A stretch of 15,670 nucleotides of DNA from an uncultured Ellagibacter sp. Lineage in GTDB: Bacteria > Actinomycetota > Coriobacteriia > Coriobacteriales > Eggerthellaceae. Every line of letters starts with the position of its first letter. Position 1 is the stretch's first letter. The DNA lies in NCBI RefSeq assembly GCF_934636505.1, contig NZ_CAKUAL010000051.1, positions 1 through 15,670 on the forward strand, in the 5' to 3' direction. Both the position numbers and the translations under genes were made by a program. Below are positions 6,877 to 13,605 of the stretch, piece by piece. The notes below the pieces were generated by a model. The model saw only the letters and a list, made by a program, of their open reading frames with translations. It had not been told where the DNA came from and ran no database searches.

Positions 6877-8532
6877 CTATTTCCTGCGCCAGATGCTGAA
6901 GATGAGCCAAATCGACAAAACGAGCGAACCGAAGTATCCGAAGAACGACAGCATCGGCACGCCGAGGAAGCGCGGCTCCATCGCGGTTCCCGCCATCAGG
7001 CTCGAGCCCACGAACAGACCCGCGATCACCATCGCAATCGCCACGCGGTTGATCATGCGCGAAAGGTGTGCGAGCGGCGCCTCGGAGCCGAGCACTTCCA
7101 TGTTCATCTTCAGCTGACCGCGCGTGAGCATCTTGAGCGCCTCGCCGGAATACGACGCCGCGTCGAGCGTACCGCGACCTGACGAGTATATCGCGCGCGC
7201 AAGGTCCTCAAGCGCGTCGCGGATTTCTTCGCGCGTGCCTTTCTTGCTCTTGATGTGGGCATTTATAATCGCGACGATATTCTGGTTGGGAATATAGGGC
7301 GCCACCGTGCCCTCAATGGTCACGATTCCGCGCGACACGCTCGTGACCGAGGCGGGCAGCATCACGTTGCACGAGCGCGTGAGCTGCATGATGTCGCTCA
7401 GGAATTGGCCCACGTCGATCTCGGCCACATCGCACGAACCGTAGTCTTCGAGCAGCAGGTCGAGGTCGGCGAGAAAGCGCGTGTGGTCGATGGCCGCGTT
7501 GTCCTTTTTCGCCGCGAACCGCATGAGCGCATCCTTGAGCGCGCGCGGGTCCTTAAGCCCCACGGCCTCGATGATGTCGCCGAAGCCCGCACGGTCGCGT
7601 GCCGACAGGCGACCCATGTTCCCCAAATCGATGTAAACGATCCGCCCGTCGCGGATAATCACATTGCCCGGATGCGGGTCGGCGTGGAAAAACCCGTGGT
7701 CGAGAATCTGCGTCGCGTAGTTGTCGAGCATCTTCGACCCGATTTCCTCCAGGTCGTAACCGTTGGCCACCAGTCGGTCCGCATCGCCGATGGGAATGCC
7801 GTCGACGTATTCCATGACCAGGACGAACTCGCTGCACAGCTCGGTGTAGACCTTCGGGCACGCGATGAAGACGCAGTCGCGGTTGAGCTCGGCGAACTCG
7901 GCGAGGTTCGCCGCCTCGCGCCGGAAATCGGTCTCCTCCAGAAACGTCGCCCACATCTCCTCGACGACGGCGCGCAAGTCGAGCATCTGCTCGCCTTTCA
8001 TGTACCTCGAGGCGCGACGGGCGAGCATGCGCATGATGTCGATGTCGAGCGCCATCGTGGCCTTCACGCCGGGGCGCTGGATTTTAATGGCGACCGACTC
8101 TCCCGAGGTCAGGACCGCGCGATGCACTTGGGCAAGCGACGCACTGCCAAGCGGCTTCGAGTCGATCTCGACGAAGATTTCCTTGCGACGGCCGCCGAAT
8201 TCCTCGTCGAGCGCCGCGAGCATCTCATCGAACGGCAGCGGATCGCATTCCGTTTGGAGCTTGGTGAGTTCCTCGCAAAACACCTTGGGAAGGATTTCCG
8301 AGCGCGTCGAGAGCGTCTGGCCGATCTTTACGAAGCTCGGGCCCAAGTCCTCGAGCATCGCGCGGAACTCTTCGGGCGTGAAGCCCTCGAGGGCACGATG
8401 CTTGCCGACGATGCCGATGATTTCGCGCATGCGGCGGCGACGGGACTTGGAGTTGAGCCCGAAACGGCCCTCGGGGTCGGCGTCGGCCCCGGGGGCGAAA
8501 AAGTGCCTGAGCAGTGTGTTGTTTTCGGCCAT
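6877..8532 (-). CDS. ABC1/UbiB/AarF-family atypical protein kinase-like ATPase
   Basis: The 551-residue protein has the family hallmarks: the KxGQ motif (FVKIGQTLSTR, residues 67-77), the Ala-rich nucleotide loop ASLAQVH (131-137), the Lys of VAIK (147-150), the catalytic-loop motif HADPHPGN (283-290) and DLG in place of the kinase DFG (302-304). Two C-terminal hydrophobic segments (about 497-515 and 530-548) end in IWRRK, anchoring it in the membrane. UbiB proteins are ATPases that support isoprenoid-quinone synthesis or lipid-related processes; in an organism of this kind the quinone would be a menaquinone (inference). It follows the phasin-like gene by 24 bases on the same strand, so the two are probably one transcript. 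Phasin-like genes beside AarF/UbiB genes recur in Gram-positive genomes. The substrate is unknown. Confidence 0.92.
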   Translation of the reverse strand: MAENNTLLRHFFAPGADADPEGRFGLNSKSRRRRMREIIGIVGKHRALEGFTPEEFRAMLEDLGPSFVKIGQTLSTRSEILPKVFCEELTKLQTECDPLPFDEMLAALDEEFGGRRKEIFVEIDSKPLGSASLAQVHRAVLTSGESVAIKIQRPGVKATMALDIDIMRMLARRASRYMKGEQMLDLRAVVEEMWATFLEETDFRREAANLAEFAELNRDCVFIACPKVYTELCSEFVLVMEYVDGIPIGDADRLVANGYDLEEIGSKMLDNYATQILDHGFFHADPHPGNVIIRDGRIVYIDLGNMGRLSARDRAGFGDIIEAVGLKDPRALKDALMRFAAKKDNAAIDHTRFLADLDLLLEDYGSCDVAEIDVGQFLSDIMQLTRSCNVMLPASVTSVSRGIVTIEGTVAPYIPNQNIVAIINAHIKSKKGTREEIRDALEDLARAIYSSGRGTLDAASYSGEALKMLTRGQLKMNMEVLGSEAPLAHLSRMINRVAIAMVIAGLFVGSSLMAGTAMEPRFLGVPMLSFFGYFGSLVLSIWLIFSIWRRK

Positions 8533-8556
8533 GAGGAAACCCGCGGTGGCGCGGCG

Positions 8557-9174
8557 CTAGGCCGTGGGGGCGCCTTCGCCCGCGGGAGCCTCGCCTGCGT
8601 CAGCGGCAGGCTCCGCAGCTGCGTCTGCGGCAGGCTCCACGACGACTTCGCCTGCGACAACTTCCGCAGCCGGCGCCTCGGCAGAAGCAGCGTCACGCTG
8701 AGCGTTCAGAGCCGCAGCCTCGTCGAGCACGGAACGCGCGCTATTGGCGACCGCCTCCACCGCTGTGCCCACCGCAGCGACTGCCGTCGCGCACGCGGTC
8801 TTCGCTTCGGCGATGGGATTCGGCTCCGCAGCCGTACCCGATGCGGCGTTCGCAGCCTTCAGCTTCTCAGCCGCCGCCTCGGCGTCCTTTGCGTTGGCGG
8901 TATCCGCCATCTCGCGCACGATGTTGGCGAACTCGACGCGCTCGTCGGGCGACATCATGGACATGCGTGCCTCGATGGTGTCGCGGCGAATGGATGATTC
9001 GAGATTCGATGCGCGGTGCTTGAGCTCGGTGTTAATCTGCTTGCCTTGCTCAACCGTCATCTCTCCGCGAGCAACCAGCTGGTCGACCAGCTCTTTGCCC
9101 TTTTCGGCGCCAATGGCAACCGCGCCGATGCCTGCCAGGAAAATACCTTTGAAACCGTCTCCGAGTGTAGCCAT
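8557..9174 (-). CDS. Phasin-like (PhaF/COG3937-type) protein with Ala/Glu-rich tail
   Basis: The 205-residue protein starts MATLGDGFKGIFLAGIGAVA, a short hydrophobic stretch, then EKGKELVDQLVARGEMTVEQGKQINTELK (written in parts: EKGKELVDQLVARG, then EMTVEQGKQINTELK), which resembles the amphipathic N-terminus of phasin-family proteins. Residues 50-110 look helical and charged; residues 115-205 are a low-complexity Ala/Glu/Pro/Val tail. Phasins coat polyhydroxyalkanoate granules, but many bacterial members exist without such granules, so a membrane- or lipid-associated scaffold for the UbiB partner is equally possible. The start is well supported by AAGGAGG five bases upstream (9180-9186), and a promoter lies at 9232-9260. 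First gene of a two-gene operon with the UbiB-family gene. Confidence 0.75.
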   Translation of the reverse strand: MATLGDGFKGIFLAGIGAVAIGAEKGKELVDQLVARGEMTVEQGKQINTELKHRASNLESSIRRDTIEARMSMMSPDERVEFANIVREMADTANAKDAEAAAEKLKAANAASGTAAEPNPIAEAKTACATAVAAVGTAVEAVANSARSVLDEAAALNAQRDAASAEAPAAEVVAGEVVVEPAADAAAEPAADAGEAPAGEGAPTA

Positions 9175-9231
9175 GATGGCCTCCTTGTCCCTCAGATGGA
9201 CGTGCCGCGCGGCGACACGCGCTACTTATTC

Positions 9232-9260
9232 ATAATGCCGCATTTGGGGAGAAAGGGCAA
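9232..9260 (-). promoter_or_regulatory. Sigma-70-type promoter for the phasin/UbiB operon
   Basis: On the minus strand TTGCCC (9255-9260) and CATTAT (9232-9237) are separated by exactly 17 bases, each matching the consensus at four positions. The predicted start would leave a leader of about 50 bases before the ATG at 9174, with its strong AAGGAGG. Confidence 0.55.
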
Positions 9261-9336
9261 ACGCAGGAGGAAAAACGTTGCCATGGTGTAAAAAGCCCGA
9301 GCTATAACGACGGCAGAAGGACGTATCGCGAAATTT

Positions 9337-9421
9337 CGTGTATTTGGAATACACGATTTTGTAGAAAAACGTGTACTTAGAATACACGAAATACTATAAT
9401 ATCCTGTATTCCAGATACACG
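9337..9421. repeat. Left palindrome array: three 19-bp inverted repeats with an exact 33-bp period
   Basis: Copies are A CGTGTATTTGGAATACACG (9337-9355), B CGTGTACTTAGAATACACG (9370-9388) and C CCTGTATTCCAGATACACG (9403-9421). Arms are 7 bp (CGTGTAT/ATACACG) around a 5-base centre; C is the same sequence in reverse orientation with one arm mismatch. Centres lie at 9346, 9379 and 9412. The 14-base spacers are ATTTTGTAGAAAAA and AAATACTATAATAT. B covers the expected -35 region and C the expected transcription start of the ATPase gene, so these look like operator sites; they could instead act as RNA hairpins, and B and A on the minus strand are followed by T-rich runs. Confidence 0.85.
9372..9400 (+). 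promoter_or_regulatory. Likely promoter of the DUF4143 ATPase gene
   Basis: A perfect TATAAT lies at 9395-9400 between palindromes B and C. With a 17-base spacer the -35 would be TGTACT (9372-9377), matching consensus at three positions and lying inside palindrome B. Transcription would start near 9407, inside palindrome C. The overlap implies control by whatever binds the palindromes. Confidence 0.5.
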
Positions 9422-9439
9422 ATTTTAATGCGAGGCATT

Positions 9440-10810
9440 ATGAGAAGAGCCATCGAAGCCATTATCGAAACCTGGGCAACGAAAGATCTCAGCCGCCCGC
9501 TGCTGATCCGCGGCGCTCGCCGCGTTGGCAAAACGCACGTCGCTGAAACCGTCGGCAGACGAATTGCCGGCGACGGTTTCATAAAACTCGACTTCCAAAC
9601 CGACCTTAAGCTCATCGAGCCCCTGTTCGACGGCCCGACCGACGACGTCGACGGCATCATGGCGCGCATCGCCGACTACAAACGCATGCCCGTAGCAAAA
9701 GAGTCCGCCTTCATCCTGCTCGATGAGGTTCAATTGTGCGAGCGCGCTTTGAACTCCCTGCGATTCTTCTCCGGTTCGGGTTGGCGCATCTGCGCGACAG
9801 GAAGCCAGCTCGGCGTTGCAACACGCAAGCGCAGGCTCCCCTTCCCCAGCGGAGTCCGCCAAGAAACCATGCACCCCATGACGTTCGAAGAGTTTCTCTG
9901 GGCGCTTGGCGAAGAACACATGGCGGAGGCGATCAGGACCCACGCGCAAACGCTTGAACCCTACGCATCCCATCACCTTGCAACACGCTATTTCCGCCTT
10001 TACCAGGCAATCGGAGGGATGCCTGCAGCGGTTTCCGCATATCTGCAGCAGCAATCAATTGATGACGCGCGCATCGAGCAGCGCGAAATCGACCAAACGT
10101 ACACTGCCGACATGACTGACCCCGACAATGGCATCAGCGGCATAGCGGCACGCAAAGTGTGGAGGTCGATTCCGGCGCAGCTCATGCGTTCGTCCACGAA
10201 GAAGTTCAAATATTCGGAAGTTGAACGGGGCGGGCGACGCGCGAAATTGATGGAGCCTCTTGAATGGCTCGAAGGAGCAGGGGTCATTTCCTTAAACGAA
10301 ATGACCGAATGCGCTGCCGCCCCTCTGATTCCGTTCGACGAAGAGAAGGGCAGCTTTTTCAAGGTCTATCTAGCGGACACGGGGCTTATGTTCTACAAGC
10401 TTGGGATAAACCCACGGCTTTGGCTCGAAGCGGAAGAACTCGGCGCTGCGATTGCCTCTTCCGATTTCAGGGGCGCATTGGCGGAAAATTCCACGGCGCA
10501 AGCCTTCTCGTCCAACAATCTCCAAACGTACTATTGGACGCCGCCGAGCTCTTGGAGGGCAACGGGTGAGCTGGACTTTCTCCTTCAAACCGACCGCATG
10601 GAAGTAATCCCCGTAGAAGTCAAATCCGCGCGAAACGTCCGAGCGAAAACGCTGGCCTCGTTTATGGAGAAAGCGCATTCCCCCTACGCATACATTCTTT
10701 CGGGGAATGACTTTTCGCGCAGCAAAACCGAGTTCGGAAACGAGCTTCGGCATATGCCCCTCTACGCCGCCTACTGCCTCGACGTCGGATTTTTGCGCAG
10801 CGAGCTTTAG
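9440..10810 (+). CDS. AAA+ ATPase with C-terminal DUF4143/nuclease-like domain (COG1373 type)
   Basis: The 456-residue protein has Walker A GARRVGKT (25-32), Walker B FILLDE (91-96) and a sensor-like GSQLG (121-125) followed by the family segment HPMTFEEFL (145-153). The C-terminal half has the DUF4143 features VYLADTGLMF (309-318), then GELDFLL (376-382) and IPVEVKSA (390-397), an acidic plus E-x-K pattern typical of the PD-(D/E)xK fold. These ATPases are common and mobile-looking in bacteria and archaea; their function is unsettled. The start at 9440 was chosen because GAGG lies four bases upstream and the family begins here; the frame is open back to an ATG at 9371 inside palindrome B. It looks less GC-rich than its neighbours and is bracketed by palindrome arrays, suggesting horizontal gain. 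Confidence 0.88.
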   Translation: MRRAIEAIIETWATKDLSRPLLIRGARRVGKTHVAETVGRRIAGDGFIKLDFQTDLKLIEPLFDGPTDDVDGIMARIADYKRMPVAKESAFILLDEVQLCERALNSLRFFSGSGWRICATGSQLGVATRKRRLPFPSGVRQETMHPMTFEEFLWALGEEHMAEAIRTHAQTLEPYASHHLATRYFRLYQAIGGMPAAVSAYLQQQSIDDARIEQREIDQTYTADMTDPDNGISGIAARKVWRSIPAQLMRSSTKKFKYSEVERGGRRAKLMEPLEWLEGAGVISLNEMTECAAAPLIPFDEEKGSFFKVYLADTGLMFYKLGINPRLWLEAEELGAAIASSDFRGALAENSTAQAFSSNNLQTYYWTPPSSWRATGELDFLLQTDRMEVIPVEVKSARNVRAKTLASFMEKAHSPYAYILSGNDFSRSKTEFGNELRHMPLYAAYCLDVGFLRSEL

Positions 10811-10833
10811 CGCGGCCGAGCGGAACCAACACT

Positions 10834-11022
10834 CTATGCGCGATTTCGAAGCGCATTGCAAAACGAGGTCGGGGGAAGCGCTGCGACTTCAACCGTCACT
10901 AAGATGTCGCGTACCGCATCGTAGTTCGCCGTATCAGTTGGGGTGAAAACGACATAGAAGACGTGATTTCCTGGCGTGCCGGAGAACATGTCGCTCATGT
11001 CGGTTGCTGCAGCGCGCGTTGG
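10834..11022 (-). pseudogene. Remnant of a surface/adhesin repeat domain (MBG/Ig-like repeat)
   Basis: The minus frame ending at TAG 10834-10836 reads GTPGNHVFYVVFTPTDTANY followed by DAVRDILVTVEVA. The pattern FTPTDTANY-(N/D)-V-(T)-DI-VTV is characteristic of repeat domains in large Gram-positive surface proteins. Upstream in the same frame a stop codon occurs close by (near 11034), and after VTVEVA the sequence degenerates and stops, so only part of one repeat survives. An ATG at 10998 exists but a 54-residue independent protein is unlikely. It is probably the scar of a deleted adhesin gene. Confidence 0.55.
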
Positions 11023-11069
11023 CTTTTCAATGCTTCAAGGTTTTGCCCGATTCCCGCCGACGAGGGTTT

Positions 11070-11226
11070 TCAAGATCTCTCGGCTCGGCGATACCGCGTG
11101 TTCCTCCCTGCCCCCTCGCGTTGGATAAGACCCTTGTCGTCCAGCTGCTTCAGCACGGATACGCTCAGCTCACACCGATCGCGGAACACCGACTTCTTTC
11201 TCCCTTGGAAAACAGCGCGCTTTACG
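11070..11226 (-). pseudogene. Possible winged-helix C-terminal fragment
   Basis: The minus frame ending at TGA 11070-11072 reads LSVSVLKQLDDKGLIQREG then AGRNTRYRR. This resembles the recognition helix and wing (KxLxxKGLIxRxGxGxxTRY) found at the C-terminus of Fic proteins and of AlbA-type ATP-binding proteins. The sequence before it (VKRAVFQGRKKSVFRDRC) shows no domain, and further upstream the frame crosses the 30-bp repeats, so a full-length gene is absent. A short functional DNA-binding protein cannot be excluded, since the frame is open from 11360. Confidence 0.4.
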
Positions 11227-11228
11227 GT

Positions 11229-11273
11229 ATCTAACACTATTCTGTCGTATTCTAACCAATCTAACACTATTCT
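11229..11273. repeat. Two 15-bp direct repeats with a 30-bp period (ATCTAACACTATTCT)
   Basis: ATCTAACACTATTCT occurs at 11229-11243 and identically at 11259-11273, with a related TATTCTAAC in the 15-base spacer. In the minus reading frame this gives a ten-residue repeat beginning RIVLD. It sits directly upstream of the winged-helix remnant, where an operator would be expected. Confidence 0.7.
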
Positions 11274-11418
11274 AATCATTATTGCATCGATTTGTTTTTG
11301 ACGGCAGCACCAACAAGCAACTGATGACCATGTTGTTCGACGACGCCACGACTCCGTCAAAGCTGCGTTTCTCGCCGCACTCCTCGTTTAACCGACGGGG
11401 AAGGCCATGATGGAATTT

Positions 11419-11470
11419 CGTGTATCTGGAATACACGATTTTGTAGAAAAACATGTATTCCAGATACACG
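11419..11470. repeat. Right palindrome array: two 19-bp inverted repeats, 33-bp period
   Basis: Copies are D CGTGTATCTGGAATACACG (11419-11437) and E CATGTATTCCAGATACACG (11452-11470), with centres at 11428 and 11461. The spacer ATTTTGTAGAAAAA (11438-11451) is identical to the first spacer of the left array, and both arrays point the same way. The right array equals the left one with one 33-bp unit, the TATAAT-containing one, removed. It ends nine bases before the EamA stop codon; on the minus strand E is followed by TTTTTCT, so it could also serve as that gene's terminator. Confidence 0.85.
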
Positions 11471-11478
11471 ATTTCTCG

Positions 11479-12435
11479 TTATTGGGCGCTCGAATCGGAG
11501 GCGAGCTGCGACATGAGCCTCTCCATGCCGGCGCTCGAGGGCGCTTCGGAATTCCCGTCACGCCCCTCGACAAGCGTCGCGCCGACGACCGCCACCAAGA
11601 TGACGCCCGCGCCAACCCATCCGCCAATCGAGAGGAACTCGCCCAGAAGCGCCATGGAGAACAGCGCCGTGAACACCGGCTCGCCGGCAAGAAGGAGCGA
11701 AACCGTCGAAGAGGAAAGGCCCGTAAGCGCGACGTTTTGGAGCGCGAAGGTGACACACGTGCTCAGAATCGCGAGGAAGACGATAACGCCCCAGGCCGCA
11801 GGCGCGATCGTCGCAACATCGACGACGGGCTCGGCCGAGAGCGCCGCAGCGAGCGACAACGCGAACGCCGCGAGGATCTGCGTCCCCGCGATCGTCGGGG
11901 CAGAAAGCTTCTCGAGGCCCTTCTCCCCGAACACGAGCGAGCCGGCGATGGCCGCCGAGGAAAGCAGCGAGAGCGCCTCGCCCGCGCCGAACGAGAACGA
12001 GCCGCCGTTGCAGCACAGAAGGTACAGCCCGCCGACGACCGCCACCTGGAAGGGAATCATCGCGCGGGGGTAGCGCACGCGGCGCACGATCTGGGCAATG
12101 AGCGGGGCAAACACCACGGGAAGCGCCACGAGGAACCCCACGTTGGTCGCCGTCGTCACATCGAGCGCCAGGTTGCACGCGATGTAGCCGACCGCCAGGC
12201 ACACAGCGGCAGGTGCCCAATCGACAAGCTTGGCCCCGCGCAGCTCGCGCACCATGCGCGGGCCGAAGATAAGCGCGAACACGGCGAGCGCCAGACCGAA
12301 GCGCAAGACCATGCACCACAACGGCGTCACGCTTTCGTAGGCGAACTTCGTGATGACGTTGCCGAGCCCGAAGATAACGGTTTGCACGACGACGCAAAGC
12401 ACGAACGGGCTTCTGCTCCCCTGCTGCATTTTCAT
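11479..12435 (-). CDS. EamA/DMT-family membrane transporter
   Basis: The 318-residue protein is hydrophobic throughout and shows the two tandem EamA halves (about residues 13-145 and 155-293), consistent with ten membrane helices. Landmarks include the start VQTVIFGLGNVITKFAYES, FLVALPVVFAPLIAQ in the first half, and SSSTVSLLLAGEPVFTALFS in the second, the last being the typical EamA loop with the conserved Glu-Pro. These proteins export or exchange amino acids, metabolites or drugs; the substrate cannot be told. A GGGTAGGG stretch lies three bases before the ATG at 12435; an ATG at 12429 is an alternative. The gene is divergent from a LysR-type regulator across 207 bases, the usual pattern for a regulator controlling its neighbouring exporter. 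The polar C-terminal 25 residues are probably cytoplasmic. Confidence 0.9.
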   Translation of the reverse strand: MKMQQGSRSPFVLCVVVQTVIFGLGNVITKFAYESVTPLWCMVLRFGLALAVFALIFGPRMVRELRGAKLVDWAPAAVCLAVGYIACNLALDVTTATNVGFLVALPVVFAPLIAQIVRRVRYPRAMIPFQVAVVGGLYLLCCNGGSFSFGAGEALSLLSSAAIAGSLVFGEKGLEKLSAPTIAGTQILAAFALSLAAALSAEPVVDVATIAPAAWGVIVFLAILSTCVTFALQNVALTGLSSSTVSLLLAGEPVFTALFSMALLGEFLSIGGWVGAGVILVAVVGATLVEGRDGNSEAPSSAGMERLMSQLASDSSAQ

Positions 12436-12560
12436 CGTCCCTACCCCGTCTTTCCCGCTCGCGCACAGTATGGCGCGCGGCCGTCGAATTCGAGCTCCAC
12501 CACAATACGCAGCGCGACGTTATGTCGCCTGACGCGATGTCGATGGTAGGGTATGGATGC

Positions 12561-12610
12561 ATTCAAGTAAAACTTGTATCTCTTTCGAATGATTCAAGAT
12601 ATACTTGTTT
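12561..12610. promoter_or_regulatory. Paired LysR-type operator sites in the divergent EamA-LysR intergenic region
   Basis: Two near-identical inverted repeats fit ATTCAAGNNNNNCTTGT: CAAG-TAAAA-CTTG (12564-12576) and CAAG-ATATA-CTTG (12595-12607). Their centres are 31 bp apart, close to three helical turns, so bound dimers would sit on one face of the DNA, as for LysR tetramers. The second site overlaps TATACT (12600-12605), a five-of-six -10 match for the LysR gene, consistent with autorepression; the -35 for it is poor. The remaining 12436-12642 sequence shows no gene. Confidence 0.65.
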
Positions 12611-12642
12611 AACGAGTTCAAACCCTATTCTTAGAACGACTA

Positions 12643-13548
12643 ATGAGAAATCAGAAATACGAAGCGTTCCTGGAAGCGGCGCGAACGGGCAGTTTCAAGC
12701 AGGCCGCGAGCGAGCTTGGGTACACGCAGGCGGGCGTCAGCTACCTTGCGAACGCGCTCGAAAAAGAACTGGGAGTTCGCCTGTTCGTGCGCGAGCACGG
12801 CGGCGTTCGGCTCACCTCGGAAGGCACCGCGCTTCTCCCGTGGATTCAGGAAGTGTGCGCGAGCGAGCGCAGGCTCGAGGCGCATCTTGCGGACTTGAAG
12901 CAGCTGGAAGAAGGGTCGCTTCATATCGTCGCGTTCACGAGCACGCTCACGCAATGGCTGCCGCAGATAACGAAGCGCTTCACCGAGGCGCACCCGCATA
13001 TCGATCTGCGCATCACCTGCTACGATGACCAGGCGCAACTTGAGCACATCGTGGAAAGCGGGCAGGCGGATGTCGGGTTTGTGGCGCTACCTGTGAAGCG
13101 CCCGCTCGAAATGGAGCTGCTCGTGCGCGACCCGCTTCTCGTTGCTATCGCCCCCGACAGCCCCTTCGCGACGCGCAAACGCTTCCCCAAGAAGGCGCTT
13201 GCGAGCGAACCGTACATCAAGCTTGATTCGGGCGAGTATTCCGAGATGGACCGCCTGTTCCGCGTGAACGGCGTCGAGCCGCGCGTGAGGTTTTCCATCG
13301 TGAGCGACTATGCCGCGATGGGGATGGTGGCAGCAGGGCTCGGATACAGCGTGCTTTCGGGGCTCGTGCTGCGAAACGCTCCGTTCGACCTGGTCGCACT
13401 TCCTGCAGAGGTTCCCGCCTATCGCGAAATCGCGCTCGCGCAGAAATCGAGCGAGACGGCATCGGGCGTCGCGCGAGCCTTCATTGAGTGCACGAAAGAC
13501 TGGATCCGCGAGGCATACGAAAGCGAACCCGAGGCGCTGCTGCTTTAG
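12643..13548 (+). CDS. LysR-family transcriptional regulator
   Basis: The 301-residue protein has the typical LysR length and layout. The N-terminal winged helix-turn-helix spans residues 4-62, with TGSFKQAASELGYTQAGVSY (15-34) as the helix-turn-helix and LGVRLFVREHGGVRLTSEG as wing and linker. The periplasmic-binding-protein-like effector domain runs from about residue 92 (LHIVAFTSTLTQWLPQI) to 295, with ADVGFVALP and YAAMGMVAAGLGYSVL as standard landmarks. The effector is unknown. It is divergent from the EamA exporter and probably controls it together with its own gene through the CAAG-N5-CTTG sites just upstream. The ATG at 12643 has no clear Shine-Dalgarno. Its 3' end faces the terminator at 13557-13595. 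Confidence 0.93.
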   Translation: MRNQKYEAFLEAARTGSFKQAASELGYTQAGVSYLANALEKELGVRLFVREHGGVRLTSEGTALLPWIQEVCASERRLEAHLADLKQLEEGSLHIVAFTSTLTQWLPQITKRFTEAHPHIDLRITCYDDQAQLEHIVESGQADVGFVALPVKRPLEMELLVRDPLLVAIAPDSPFATRKRFPKKALASEPYIKLDSGEYSEMDRLFRVNGVEPRVRFSIVSDYAAMGMVAAGLGYSVLSGLVLRNAPFDLVALPAEVPAYREIALAQKSSETASGVARAFIECTKDWIREAYESEPEALLL

Positions 13549-13556
13549 GAGTATCC

Positions 13557-13595
13557 AAAAAACGAGGCCGGGGCAATCCCGACCTCGTTTCGCTT
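13557..13595. terminator. Rho-independent terminator between the convergent LysR and BspA/SLH genes
   Basis: AACGAGGCCGGG (13561-13572) pairs with CCCGACCTCGTT (13578-13589) around a 5-base loop, with one C-A mismatch. On the minus strand the stem is followed by TTTTTT (13555-13560 region), a good terminator for the surface-protein gene ending at 13606. On the plus strand the tail is TTTCGCTT, weaker, but it probably also ends the LysR transcript 9 bases after its stop. Confidence 0.85.
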
Positions 13596-13605
13596 GCGTT
13601 GCGCG

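Larger units (their letters stand above)
10811..11478. other. Decayed region with gene remnants between the ATPase and the EamA gene
   Basis: No intact gene is visible in these 668 bases. On the minus strand I see a surface-protein repeat remnant (10834-11022) and a winged-helix remnant (11070-11226). On the plus strand a 40-odd-residue open fragment (about 11281-11406) reads like protein (HRFVFDGSTNKQLMTMLF) but has no start or family I recognise. Two repeat systems are here as well (11229-11273 and 11419-11470). The mixture suggests repeated insertion and deletion. Confidence 0.6.

Noticed and set aside
7255..8997. Long plus-strand open frame of 580 codons
   Set aside because: It lies antisense to the UbiB and phasin genes; the composition is Arg/His/Asp-rich with no family motifs, as expected of a GC-rich shadow frame.
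9337..11470. CRISPR-like array (regular 19-bp repeats, 14-bp spacers)
   Set aside because: Only two or three copies per site, spacers are far too short and one is shared between sites, and no cas genes are present.
11407..12549. Plus-strand open frame of 380 codons overlapping the EamA gene
   Set aside because: Very Arg/His-rich and without domains; the minus strand encodes a clear ten-helix transporter.
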